Below the pieces are notes generated by a model. That model made no database searches and was not told the origin of the DNA. It worked only from the letters and a program-made list of their open reading frames with translations. A program made the position numbers and the translations under genes. Shown here piece by piece: positions 1-7,975 of a stretch of 64,000 bases of DNA. The stretch spans positions 354,729-418,728 of the forward strand of contig RZUM01000007.1 of NCBI GenBank assembly GCA_004193205.1, read 5' to 3'. The stretch comes from Gordonia sediminis. GTDB lineage: Bacteria; Actinomycetota; Actinomycetes; Mycobacteriales; Mycobacteriaceae. The stretch's first letter is position 1; each line of letters starts with the position of its first letter.

Positions 1-2
1 CC

Positions 3-725
3 GCGGCGGAATCCGCCGGTGCGGAACTGCACGTCGGTGGGCAGACCGCGATCATGTCGGATCTGTCGGCCAAGCTCGACCGGGCACTCATCCCGTATCT
101 GGTGGTCGTGGTCGGACTGGCGTTCCTGATCATGATCGCGGTGTTCCGGTCCATCTGGGTCCCGTTGATCGGCACCATCGGCTTCGTCTTCTCGGTGCTC
201 GCGACCTTCGGCGTGACCGTTGCGATCTTCCAGGAAGGGTGGCTGGGCCTGATCGACAACACCAAGCCGATCCTGTCGTTCCTGCCGATCTTCCTGATCG
301 GTCTGGTGTTCGGCCTCGCGATGGACTACCAGGTGTTCCTGGTGACACGCATGCGTGAGGAGTACGTGCACGGGATGTCGGCCACCGACGCCATCGTCGC
401 CGGCTACCGGCACGGTGCGCGGGTCGTGACATCCGCCGCGATCATCATGATCAGCGTGTTCGCCGCGTTCATGCTCTCCCCGGACACCACGGCCAAGATG
501 ATCGGGTTCGCGCTCGCCGTCGCCGTCGCGTTCGACGCGTTCATCATCCGGATGATGGTGGTGCCGGCGATCATCGCGATGCTGGGAGACCGCGCCTGGG
601 GTCTGCCGAAGTGGTTGGATCGACTCGTGCTCAACGTCGACATCGAGGGTGCGGCGGTCCGCGACCGCGGCCTGCCCGCCGACGGCACGGCACCCGACAA
701 GGAACCGGTCGGCGCGACGAGCTGA
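3..725 (+). CDS. MMPL/RND family transporter, C-terminal part (5' end outside window)
   Basis: The reading frame is open from the window edge, so the start of the gene lies upstream. The visible part is the last transmembrane block of an MMPL (mycobacterial membrane protein large) exporter. A short periplasmic stretch with the family motif VGGQTA comes first, followed by about five hydrophobic helices. The loop motif [18 protein letters not shown] is typical of the C-terminal MMPL repeat, and the tail after about residue 200 is hydrophilic. Such proteins use the proton gradient to export lipids or drugs across the inner membrane; the substrate here cannot be read. A TetR gene follows after 16 bases, so a self-regulated efflux unit is likely. 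Confidence 0.9.
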   Translation, partial: AAESAGAELHVGGQTAIMSDLSAKLDRALIPYLVVVVGLAFLIMIAVFRSIWVPLIGTIGFVFSVLATFGVTVAIFQEGWLGLIDNTKPILSFLPIFLIGLVFGLAMDYQVFLVTRMREEYVHGMSATDAIVAGYRHGARVVTSAAIIMISVFAAFMLSPDTTAKMIGFALAVAVAFDAFIIRMMVVPAIIAMLGDRAWGLPKWLDRLVLNVDIEGAAVRDRGLPADGTAPDKEPVGATS

Positions 726-741
726 TTCGAGGAGGTCGAGC

Positions 742-1377
742 ATGGCCACACCGACGACGACCCCGGCCACCGGGCCGGGGCGTCGGATCGGTTTGCGCGA
801 ACGCAACAAGATGCGTACCCGCAAGGCGATCCGCGAGGCCGCGATGCGGTTGTTCGCCGAGCACGGCTACAACCACACGACCGTGGAGCAGATCGCCCGG
901 GCGGCAGAGGTCTCCCACACCACCTTCTTCCGCTATTTCGCGTCCAAGGAACAGGTGGTGATCTCCGACGATCTCGAGGACGCGCGAGATGAGGTGGTCG
1001 CCGCAATTCCGCCCGGCCTCGACCATTTCGACCTGCTACGGCGCGTGATCACCGGCATGTTCCGGATCGGCAGCGCCGACGAGTGGGCGAGCAGCCCCGA
1101 GCGCATGCGGCTGATCCAGTCCGAACCGGTGCTCCGCACGGCCTACCAGATCGAGGCCGACGCTGCGATTTCGAAGGCCACCGACTTCTTCGCCGAGTAC
1201 ACCGGCACCGACCCCGGCGACTTCCGGTTACGGGTGTTCATCGCCGCCGCCGGCGGGGTGATGTTCCATTTCGCGCAGAGCGCTCACGACACGGACGGCG
1301 ACGACGTGCCCGACGAGGATCTGCTCGCCACCCTGCTCGACGCCGTCGACCTGCTGGAGCAGGGCCTGCCGCTCTAG
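742..1377 (+). CDS. TetR/AcrR family transcriptional regulator
   Basis: A 211-residue protein. The ATG at 742 was chosen because a GGAGG site lies about 7 bases ahead of it, and the reading frame upstream runs through the end of the MMPL gene. The N-terminal helix-turn-helix (about residues 20-65) has the TetR signature: [13 protein letters not shown], then [13 protein letters not shown], then FFRYFASKE. The C-terminal ligand-binding half is not conserved enough to name a ligand. It probably represses the transporter that ends just upstream, since TetR regulators are often encoded next to the exporter they control. This link rests on position only. Confidence 0.9.
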   Translation: MATPTTTPATGPGRRIGLRERNKMRTRKAIREAAMRLFAEHGYNHTTVEQIARAAEVSHTTFFRYFASKEQVVISDDLEDARDEVVAAIPPGLDHFDLLRRVITGMFRIGSADEWASSPERMRLIQSEPVLRTAYQIEADAAISKATDFFAEYTGTDPGDFRLRVFIAAAGGVMFHFAQSAHDTDGDDVPDEDLLATLLDAVDLLEQGLPL

Positions 1378-1425
1378 CCGGCTGTGGTGGACTGGACACG
1401 AGCTGCGGCAACACAGGGGGATCAC

Positions 1426-2367
1426 GTGGTCATCGGGGGACGTCGGTATCCAAGTCTTACGGTGGTGGCCTGCGCGGCGATCACCGCGATCGTGTGGGTC
1501 CTCTCGGTAACCGGGGCGTCGGCCGCCCAGGCACGTCCCCGCTGCCCGGCGATCTCGGCTGCGACCCTGGCTCCCTCGCCTGCTCCGACCGGCTGGGCGG
1601 AGAATGTCACCTTCGACGACGTCGGCAACCTCTGGGTGTCGCGACTCCTAGAGGGCACCGTCGAACGGCGCGACCGCACGGGTCGGATCACGGCGCGGGT
1701 CGCGGTCGACGCTCCGGGCTCGTTGCGGATCGGGCCCGACGGTCAGCTCTACATCGCGTCCGGCGACAGTCCGTACGGTGACGTGCCCGGCCGGGTCGTC
1801 CGGCTGGATCCGTCGGTATCCCAACCACATCCGCGGATCTTCGCGGCAGGCCTGGCGATGCCGAACGGCTTGGCCTTCGATCGGTTCGGACACCTCTACG
1901 TCGCAGACGGGCGGCTGGGTGTGGTGCGTCTGCGTCGTGACGGCGCGATCGATGCCGACTGGACCCGGCGCGCACCGAAGAACTTCCCGCCGAACTCGAC
2001 GATCAACGGCACGAGCACGAATGGGATCGTCACCATCGGTGATCACCTGTACGTGACACTGACGGTGAGCCTCACGGGACGAGTGCTTCGCGTGCCGATC
2101 GCCGATCCCACCGCGGTCACGGTCGGGGCCGATCTGACGGGCACGCTGCCTGGGTTGCTCGACGATCTTGCCGTCCTGGATCCGAACACCCTCGCGGTCA
2201 CGATGGTCACCGGGAAGGTCGGCATCGTCGACCTGCCGACCGGCGACGTCTGCATCGCCGGTGTCGGCCGGCCCGTGACTTCGGTTGCGGTGCGGCCCGG
2301 TCGTTCGGATCGGCTCGTCGCGGGCACCGAGACCGGAGATCTTCTCGCGATTACCGTTCGCCGCTGA
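1426..2367 (+). CDS. Secreted SMP-30/gluconolactonase-like beta-propeller protein
   Basis: A 313-residue protein. The GTG at 1426 is preferred over the GTG at 1384 because the run AGGGGG ends 5 bases ahead of it. A signal peptide is visible: positive residues, a hydrophobic stretch (VVACAAITAIVWVLSV), then a cleavage-like ASAAQA near residue 35. The rest has repeated short blades such as FDDVGNLWVSRL, IGPDGQLYIASGD and FDRFGHLYVADG, the pattern of SMP-30/strictosidine-synthase-type six-bladed propellers. Related proteins hydrolyse lactones or act as scaffolds. No catalytic residues could be assigned with confidence, so the reaction is unknown. Confidence 0.65.
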   Translation: MVIGGRRYPSLTVVACAAITAIVWVLSVTGASAAQARPRCPAISAATLAPSPAPTGWAENVTFDDVGNLWVSRLLEGTVERRDRTGRITARVAVDAPGSLRIGPDGQLYIASGDSPYGDVPGRVVRLDPSVSQPHPRIFAAGLAMPNGLAFDRFGHLYVADGRLGVVRLRRDGAIDADWTRRAPKNFPPNSTINGTSTNGIVTIGDHLYVTLTVSLTGRVLRVPIADPTAVTVGADLTGTLPGLLDDLAVLDPNTLAVTMVTGKVGIVDLPTGDVCIAGVGRPVTSVAVRPGRSDRLVAGTETGDLLAITVRR

Positions 2368-2380
2368 CATCAATCGCTTG

Positions 2381-2392
2381 AGTCACGTGACT
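2381..2392. promoter_or_regulatory. 12-bp perfect palindrome upstream of the GMC oxidoreductase gene
   Basis: AGTCACGTGACT reads the same on both strands and sits in the short gap between the propeller gene and the GMC oxidoreductase, 74 bases ahead of the latter's start. It looks like an operator. It does not match the KstR or KstR2 operators I know for steroid genes, so the regulator is unassigned. Confidence 0.35.
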
Positions 2393-2465
2393 TAGTAGTG
2401 GTTGAATGTCCCGGGGTTGTCCGGGTCACAGCCCGGGCGCACGTGTCACGAGGGGGAGCGTGGGC

Positions 2466-4052
2466 ATGATGAAGCGTCGTGCATTTTTGGCGGGGGCAGC
2501 GGCGGCAGGTGTCGCGGCAGCAGGGGTCGCCGAGACGTCGGGGCCGGCGATGGCCGCGCCGGTCAAGCGGATCCGGCTGATCCGCGAGGACCATCGGGTC
2601 GTCGTGGTGGGCTCTGGTTTCGGCGGCGGCGTCACCGCGCTGCGGCTGGCTCAGGCGGGGGTGCCGGTGGTGGTGCTCGAACGGGGTCGGCGATGGCCGA
2701 CCGGCCCCAACGCCCGGACCTTCCCGAGCGCATCCGCGCCCGACAAACGGGCACTGTGGTACCAATCCGCGCCGACGCTGTTCGGGCGCCCGGTGGCCTT
2801 CGAACCCTATGTCGGGCTCTTCGACGCCGTGGCCGGACAGAACATGACCGCGATCTGCCCTGCCGGTGTGGGCGGGGGTTCGCTTGTCTACCAAGGGATG
2901 TCGCTGCAACCGGCCGAGGACGTGTTCAACTCGCATCTACCCGAGCGGCTGGACTGGGCGAGGATGAACCGCATCCACTACCCGCGCGTGGCCCGAATGT
3001 TGAAGCTTCAGACCGCACCCGACCGGCTGATCGACTCGCCGAACTACCAGGCCGTGAGAACCTTTGCGGCGCACGTGCGTTCCGCGGGACTTCCGCTGTC
3101 GCGGATTCCGATGCCGATCGACTGGAACTACGCGCTGGCCGAACTGGCGGGCCGGATGCGACCCTCCTACACCAACGGCGACTGCGCCATCGGGGTGAAC
3201 AACGGCGGCAAGCACTCGGTGGACGTGACCTACCTGGCCGCCGCCGAGCGGACCGGACTCGTCGACGTCCGACCTCTCCATCAGGTCACCGACATCGCCC
3301 GTGCACGCGACGGTCGCTGGACGGTACACGTGGACCGAATCGATGCGTCGGGTGTGGTGCGAGAACATCTGGTCCTGACGGCGAAGACGCTGGTGATGGC
3401 GGCCGGCAGCGTGCACACGACCAGGATGCTCGTGACTGCGGGGGCGCGCGATCGCATCCGGGATCTTCCCGACGGTCTCGGGCGCGGGTGGGGCACCAAC
3501 GCCGACCGGATCTACGTCTGGTCGGATGCCACCGACCGGTTCGGCGCCGAACAGGGCGGGCCGGTGGTCTACGGAAGCCTCAACTGGTCGAATCCCGCCC
3601 TCGCGCATACCGTCATCCAGGCGTCCATGCCAGGATTCGGGACCGACGTGAACTCCACGATGATGGTCGGCTACGGCGTCAGCGACGCCCGCGGCCGGAT
3701 TACGTATGACGCCGCACGCGAGGAAGCTGTGTTGCGGTGGCCGCGCGAGGGCGATGCTCACATCCAGACGCGGGCGATCGGGCCGACGGCGCACGCGATC
3801 GCCGGGCCGACCGGTGCGCTGACCGATACCAACCTCGGCTTTCCGTCGACCTGGCATCCGCTCGGCGGTGCGAACATGGGCGTGGTCTGCGACCTCGACG
3901 GCCGGGTCCGTGACCAGCGCGGACTGTACGTCCTCGACGGGGCGCTGGTCCCGGGCACGGCGGCCGCCTGCAACCCGTCGATGACGATCGCGGCGGTCGC
4001 CGAACGTGCCCTCGACAACATCGTGACCCGCGATGTCGGGACGGTGATCTGA
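2466..4052 (+). CDS. GMC oxidoreductase, cholesterol-oxidase-like, Tat-exported
   Basis: A 528-residue flavoenzyme. The start ATG at 2466 follows an AGGGGGAG site. The N-terminus (MMKRRAFLAG followed by an alanine-rich hydrophobic run) looks like a twin-arginine signal peptide, as in bacterial cholesterol oxidases. The FAD-binding motif GSGFGGGVTALRLAQAG is at about residues 60-76. The stretch CPAGVGGGSLVYQGM and the C-terminal HPLGGANMG region match the GMC-type 3-beta-hydroxysteroid oxidase family. That family oxidises cholesterol and isomerises it to cholest-4-en-3-one with oxygen as acceptor. Similar length and layout support the family call; the exact sterol substrate is inferred. Confidence 0.8.
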   Translation: MMKRRAFLAGAAAAGVAAAGVAETSGPAMAAPVKRIRLIREDHRVVVVGSGFGGGVTALRLAQAGVPVVVLERGRRWPTGPNARTFPSASAPDKRALWYQSAPTLFGRPVAFEPYVGLFDAVAGQNMTAICPAGVGGGSLVYQGMSLQPAEDVFNSHLPERLDWARMNRIHYPRVARMLKLQTAPDRLIDSPNYQAVRTFAAHVRSAGLPLSRIPMPIDWNYALAELAGRMRPSYTNGDCAIGVNNGGKHSVDVTYLAAAERTGLVDVRPLHQVTDIARARDGRWTVHVDRIDASGVVREHLVLTAKTLVMAAGSVHTTRMLVTAGARDRIRDLPDGLGRGWGTNADRIYVWSDATDRFGAEQGGPVVYGSLNWSNPALAHTVIQASMPGFGTDVNSTMMVGYGVSDARGRITYDAAREEAVLRWPREGDAHIQTRAIGPTAHAIAGPTGALTDTNLGFPSTWHPLGGANMGVVCDLDGRVRDQRGLYVLDGALVPGTAAACNPSMTIAAVAERALDNIVTRDVGTVI

Positions 4053-4081
4053 CCCGGCGTCGCCCGGGTAGCGTGGGGTGC

Positions 4082-5065
4082 ATGCGATTCGGTTTGTTCA
4101 TTCCGCAGGGTTGGCGCCTCGATCTCGTCGATATCGCGCCGGCGGACCAGTGGGCGGTGATGTCGTCGCTCGCGGCCGCCGCCGAATCCACCGCCTGGGA
4201 CTCGATCTGGGTCTACGACCATTTCCACACGGTGCCGAGGCCGACCGACGAGGCCACGCACGAGGCGTGGACGCTGGTGTCGGCGTTCGCGGCCACCACC
4301 ACACGCGTGGCGATCGGGCAGATGTGCACGGCGATGAGCTATCGCAACCCGATGTATCTCGCGAAGGTGGCGGCGACCGCGGACCTGATCTCCGGCGGCC
4401 GGGTACAGATGGGCATCGGCGCCGGATGGTACGAGCACGAGTGGCGCGCTTACGGTTACGGCTTCCCGTCGGCGGGGGAGCGGCTGGCCCGCCTCGACGA
4501 GGGCGTGCAGATCATGAAGCAAGCCTGGGAGACCGGACGAGCCACCTTGGCCGGCAAGCACTATCAGGTCGACGACGCGATCTGCGCTCCGCAACCGGTC
4601 GCCGGACGTCTTCCGCTGTGGATCGCGGGCGGCGGTGAACGCAAGACCCTGCGGATCGCCGCCCGGTATGCCGATTACACCAACTTCGACGGCACGCCCG
4701 ACGGATTCGCGCACAAATCGTCTGTGTTGCAACAGCATTGCGCCGACCTCGGGCGCGACTACGATTCCATTGTCCGCTCCTCGAACTACAATGTGATCAT
4801 CGCCGAGACCGAGGACGAGGTGCAACGACGACTCGCCACCCTCGAAGAGCGGTTGGCGCGACATGTGCCGGCCGACGTCGCGTCCGCGAGCCTGGGTGCG
4901 TTCCGCGGTATGCCCGCCGTCGGTACGCCGGAGCAGGTGATCGAGAACCTCTCGGCCCTGGCAGATCTCGGGATGTCGTACGGGATCTTCTACTTCCCCG
5001 ACCTGGCGTACGACCGCAGCGGCTTCGACCTCTTCGTGAACACGGTGATGCCCGCGCTGCGCTGA
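4082..5065 (+). CDS. LLM-class F420-dependent oxidoreductase
   Basis: A 327-residue luciferase-like (TIM-barrel) protein. The ATG at 4082 begins MRFGLFIPQGW, a usual start for this family; a GTG 9 bases upstream is possible. Conserved stretches include WDSIWVYDHF, the LISGGRVQMGIGAGWYEHEW block that lines the cofactor site, and a C-terminal GTPEQVIENL. F420-dependent members reduce or oxidise small organic molecules in actinobacteria. Use of F420 rather than FMN is inferred from host and family, not proven by a residue here. It is separated from the GMC gene by only 29 bases and may be cotranscribed. Confidence 0.8.
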   Translation: MRFGLFIPQGWRLDLVDIAPADQWAVMSSLAAAAESTAWDSIWVYDHFHTVPRPTDEATHEAWTLVSAFAATTTRVAIGQMCTAMSYRNPMYLAKVAATADLISGGRVQMGIGAGWYEHEWRAYGYGFPSAGERLARLDEGVQIMKQAWETGRATLAGKHYQVDDAICAPQPVAGRLPLWIAGGGERKTLRIAARYADYTNFDGTPDGFAHKSSVLQQHCADLGRDYDSIVRSSNYNVIIAETEDEVQRRLATLEERLARHVPADVASASLGAFRGMPAVGTPEQVIENLSALADLGMSYGIFYFPDLAYDRSGFDLFVNTVMPALR

Positions 5066-5072
5066 GCGGCGA

Positions 5073-6227
5073 TCACAGTCGCCGCAGCCGTCGCGCGGCC
5101 TCGGCGATGACCTCGTCACGTTTGGCGAAGGCGAACCGCACCAGATGCCGCCACGGCTCCACATCGTCGACGAACACGCTGACCGGGACCGCGGCCACGC
5201 CGATCCGTTCGGGGAGCATCCGGCAGAACGCCTCGCCGTCGTCGAAGCCGAGCGGCCGCGGGTCGGCGCAGACGAAATACGTTGCCTCGCTGCGGTGTAC
5301 ACCGAACCCGGCCTCGCTCAGCGCGGCCGACAGCATGTCACGTTTGGCCTGCAGCGCGGCCGACGAGTCGGCGACCCAGGCCATCTCGGTGTCGAGGGCC
5401 TGCGCCACGGCCGGTTGGAACGGACCCGACCCGACATAGGACATGAACTGTTTGGCCGCGCGGGCCGCGGCGACGAGCTCGGCGGGTCCGCTGATCCACC
5501 CGACCTTCCAGCCGGTGCAGTTGAACGTCTTGGCGGCACTCGAGATTCGCAGGGTTCGCTCCCGCATGCCCGGGAACGTGGCCAGCGGGTGGTGGGGCCG
5601 GCCGTCGAACAGCAGGTGTTCGTATACCTCGTCGGTGACCGCGATGACGTCGTGTTCCACGCACAGGCGGGCGATCTCGGCGAGGTCGTCGTCGGACAAC
5701 ACCGTGCCGGTCGGATTGTGTGGGGAGTTGACCAGGATCATCGAGGTGGCGGGCCCGAAGGCGTCGGCGAGGCGGTCGCGGTCGAGGCGGAACCCGTCGT
5801 CGTCGGCGATCAGCGGTACCGTACGGCGCACGCCGCAGGCCATCGCGACGGTGGCGGCGTAGGAGTCGTAATACGGCTCGATCATCACGACCTCGCGGCC
5901 CGGCTCCACCAGCCCGACGACGGCGCCCGCGATCGCCTCGGTCGCCCCGACGGTGATCAGTACCTCGGTGTCGGGATCGTAGTGCAGGCCGTAGTGGTCG
6001 CGCTGGTGACGGCTCACCGCGGTGCGCAACTCCGGGACCCCGATCCCCGGCGGGTACTGATTGTGGCCCTCGGCGATGGCCCGCTGCGCGGCCGCGAGCA
6101 TCGAGGCGGGGCCGTCGGTGTCGGGGAAGCCCTGGCCGAGATTGACCGCATCGTGTGCCACCGCCAGGGCCGACATCTCGGCGAAGATGGTGGTGCCGAA
6201 GGGGCGCAGTCGTCGCACGAGGGGCAT
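5073..6227 (-). CDS. dapC: Class I/II PLP-dependent aminotransferase (DapC-like)
   Basis: A 384-residue aminotransferase with ATG start at 6227. PLP-enzyme landmarks are NLGQGFP near residue 32, NQYPPG, the substrate-loop NSPHNPTG, DEVYEHL, and the Schiff-base lysine in SSAAKTFNCTGWKVGW. It closely resembles, from memory, M. tuberculosis Rv0858c, annotated as N-succinyldiaminopimelate aminotransferase in lysine and cell-wall diaminopimelate synthesis. Related YbdL/KATase proteins transaminate methionine or kynurenine, so the substrate is not certain. Its place just before the XPB helicase block matches the mycobacterial order. Confidence 0.8.
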   Translation of the reverse strand: MPLVRRLRPFGTTIFAEMSALAVAHDAVNLGQGFPDTDGPASMLAAAQRAIAEGHNQYPPGIGVPELRTAVSRHQRDHYGLHYDPDTEVLITVGATEAIAGAVVGLVEPGREVVMIEPYYDSYAATVAMACGVRRTVPLIADDDGFRLDRDRLADAFGPATSMILVNSPHNPTGTVLSDDDLAEIARLCVEHDVIAVTDEVYEHLLFDGRPHHPLATFPGMRERTLRISSAAKTFNCTGWKVGWISGPAELVAAARAAKQFMSYVGSGPFQPAVAQALDTEMAWVADSSAALQAKRDMLSAALSEAGFGVHRSEATYFVCADPRPLGFDDGEAFCRMLPERIGVAAVPVSVFVDDVEPWRHLVRFAFAKRDEVIAEAARRLRRL

Positions 6228-6315
6228 GTGTCCAGGCTGTCACACCCGGTCCCCGGGTCCCCGGCGCGGTGCAATGGACTCCGGCGATCAGGACACGGCG
6301 GTACGATCGGCGTCT

Positions 6316-7263
6316 ATGACCACGCCGCCGGAACCGCCGCATCCAGGGTCACAGGACCCGCCGACGGGACCGGGCTTCGAGCCGCCGTCGCAACCGGATC
6401 CGGGTGTGCAGCCGCCGTCGTCGGGTGGGACGTATCCGGGGGCCCCGCAGAATTCCTGGGCCGGGCAGCCGAATGCCGAGACCGCGCAGTATCCCGGGGC
6501 CGGGCAGTATCCGGGGGCGCAGCAGTACCCCGGGACCGAGCAGCACCCGGGGGTGCGGCAGTTTCCCGGCTCCCAACCGCAGTACCCCGGCTATCCGGAT
6601 GCTCAATCGGGTCCGGGGGGACCGCAGTATCCGGGAGGAGGTCCGCCGCCGGCCTATCCGTCCTATCCGGGCCAGCCGTATCCCAGTGCACCCGGTCCCT
6701 CGGCACCGGCGGCCAAGAAGTCGAGGCGACTGTGGTGGGTGCTGGGCGTCGTCGCCCTGCTGATCATCGCAATCGTGGTACTGATCGGATTCATCGCCCG
6801 CGACACCGTCACCGACTACAACGACGTCGCGGTCGGCGACTGCGTGTCGGTCAGCGGCCAATCGGGCGATCAGACGCTGCACGCCAGGAAGACCGATTGC
6901 TCGTCGACAAGCAAGATGACCTTCTATGTCGCGCTGAAGATGACCGCCGGGTCATGTCCCAGTCAGAACTACTCGCGGCTGTACTGGACCGAAGGCGGCG
7001 CGGCCACCGGTGAGCAGCTCTGTCTGGTGCCCAATCTCATCGAGGGAAAGTGCTATCAGATCCCCAACTCGATCGTGCCGACGAGTAGCCTTGTCGATTT
7101 CCGGCAGATCGAATGCGGATTGTCGGGAGCTCCGGGCACCGAAGTGATTCGGATCGAGGCGCGAACCGCCGGCCGACCCTCGTGCCAGGCAGATCAGCTC
7201 GCCGTCTACTTCGCGCTGCCCAAACCCATCGGTTACTGTCTCGCGGCGACCACAGCATCCTGA
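6316..7263 (+). CDS. Proline-rich membrane-anchored protein with LppU-like extracellular domain
   Basis: A 315-residue protein beginning MTTPPEPPHPG. Residues 1-130 are a low-complexity cytoplasmic region built from repeats of YPG, QYPG and similar units. One membrane helix (WWVLGVVALLIIAIVVLIGF) follows near residue 140. The last 160 residues form a cysteine-containing exported domain with VGDC, LCLVPNLIEGKCYQIP and CLAA, resembling the LppU/SCO3897-type fold. This outer domain is clearly related to the lipoprotein encoded next, so the two come from a duplication. The function is unknown; P/Y/G-rich tails like this often act as interaction arms near the actinobacterial growing cell wall. Confidence 0.7.
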   Translation: MTTPPEPPHPGSQDPPTGPGFEPPSQPDPGVQPPSSGGTYPGAPQNSWAGQPNAETAQYPGAGQYPGAQQYPGTEQHPGVRQFPGSQPQYPGYPDAQSGPGGPQYPGGGPPPAYPSYPGQPYPSAPGPSAPAAKKSRRLWWVLGVVALLIIAIVVLIGFIARDTVTDYNDVAVGDCVSVSGQSGDQTLHARKTDCSSTSKMTFYVALKMTAGSCPSQNYSRLYWTEGGAATGEQLCLVPNLIEGKCYQIPNSIVPTSSLVDFRQIECGLSGAPGTEVIRIEARTAGRPSCQADQLAVYFALPKPIGYCLAATTAS

Positions 7264-7361
7264 CGGCGCCGTCCTGAACAGGTCGGATACCCACCCCGAA
7301 CACTCACCCCACTCTGGTCGTAAACCATGTGGCGCAGGCGGACCCGGCGTACCCTCACGCC

Positions 7362-7937
7362 ATGAGACTTCTCCATTCGGACATCCGCGACCGGGACCGC
7401 CTCGCGCGGAGTGTGTTGGTGGCCACCGCCTGTGTGATCTTCGGGGTGTTGACGGCCTGCAGTGCCAGTGTCTCGGTCGGCAACTCGGACCAGATCACCA
7501 AACCCGACGACATCGCGGTCGGCGAATGCCTCCAGGTCAGTGATCAGGTGGACGAGAACGGGAACGTGAAGGCCACGAAGGTCGACTGCAATGCCGACGG
7601 TCTCACCTTCCTCGCCGCGACGACGGTCGCGCAGGGCGCGACCTGCCCGACCGAGAACTACTCGCATCTCACCTTCGCCGGCTCGACCGACACCCTGTGT
7701 CTGACCCCGAATTTCGTCGAGGGGAAGTGCTATCAGGTGCCCGGCGGGGCGAATGCGTCGCTCGTCGACTATCGCGAGATCGCGTGCGACGCGGCTCCGA
7801 GCGCCGACACCGTCGTCTATGAGGTGACCACGCGGACCGACGGCGCAGAACCGGCATGCGACCCGAATGAGCTCGCAGCCGGCTTCGACCTGCCCTCCGC
7901 AGTCGGTTTCTGCCTCACCAAGGTGACGCAGGGCTGA
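7362..7937 (+). CDS. LppU-like lipoprotein, paralogue of the upstream protein
   Basis: A 191-residue protein. The ATG at 7362 gives a signal peptide ending in the lipobox LTAC (cysteine near residue 28), so it should be diacylated and anchored outside the membrane. The mature part has VGECLQV, a cysteine in VDCN, LCLTPNFVEGKCYQVP, SLVDYREIACD and a final GFCL. These match, in order, the extracellular half of the preceding protein (LCLVPNLIEGKCYQIP, SLVDFRQIECG, IGYCL), cysteines included. The gap between the genes is 98 bases. It is a LppU/SCO3897-type domain of unknown role. The stop is followed at once by a strong hairpin. Confidence 0.75.
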   Translation: MRLLHSDIRDRDRLARSVLVATACVIFGVLTACSASVSVGNSDQITKPDDIAVGECLQVSDQVDENGNVKATKVDCNADGLTFLAATTVAQGATCPTENYSHLTFAGSTDTLCLTPNFVEGKCYQVPGGANASLVDYREIACDAAPSADTVVYEVTTRTDGAEPACDPNELAAGFDLPSAVGFCLTKVTQG

Positions 7938-7942
7938 GGACC

Positions 7943-7975
7943 GCCTGATCGGCGCCGGCCGCGCGCCGATCAGGC
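7943..7975. terminator. Hairpin terminator between convergent genes
   Basis: A perfect 13-bp stem (GCCTGATCGGCGC at 7943-7955 with its complement at 7963-7975) encloses a 7-base loop. It lies between the lipoprotein gene and the helicase gene that converge here, and its right arm overlaps the helicase stop codon. There is no T-run, as is common for actinobacterial terminators. Confidence 0.7.

Noticed and set aside
5145-7013. 622-residue open frame on the plus strand
   Set aside because: Antisense to the aminotransferase gene and out of frame with the proline-rich gene; composition is that of a shadow frame.
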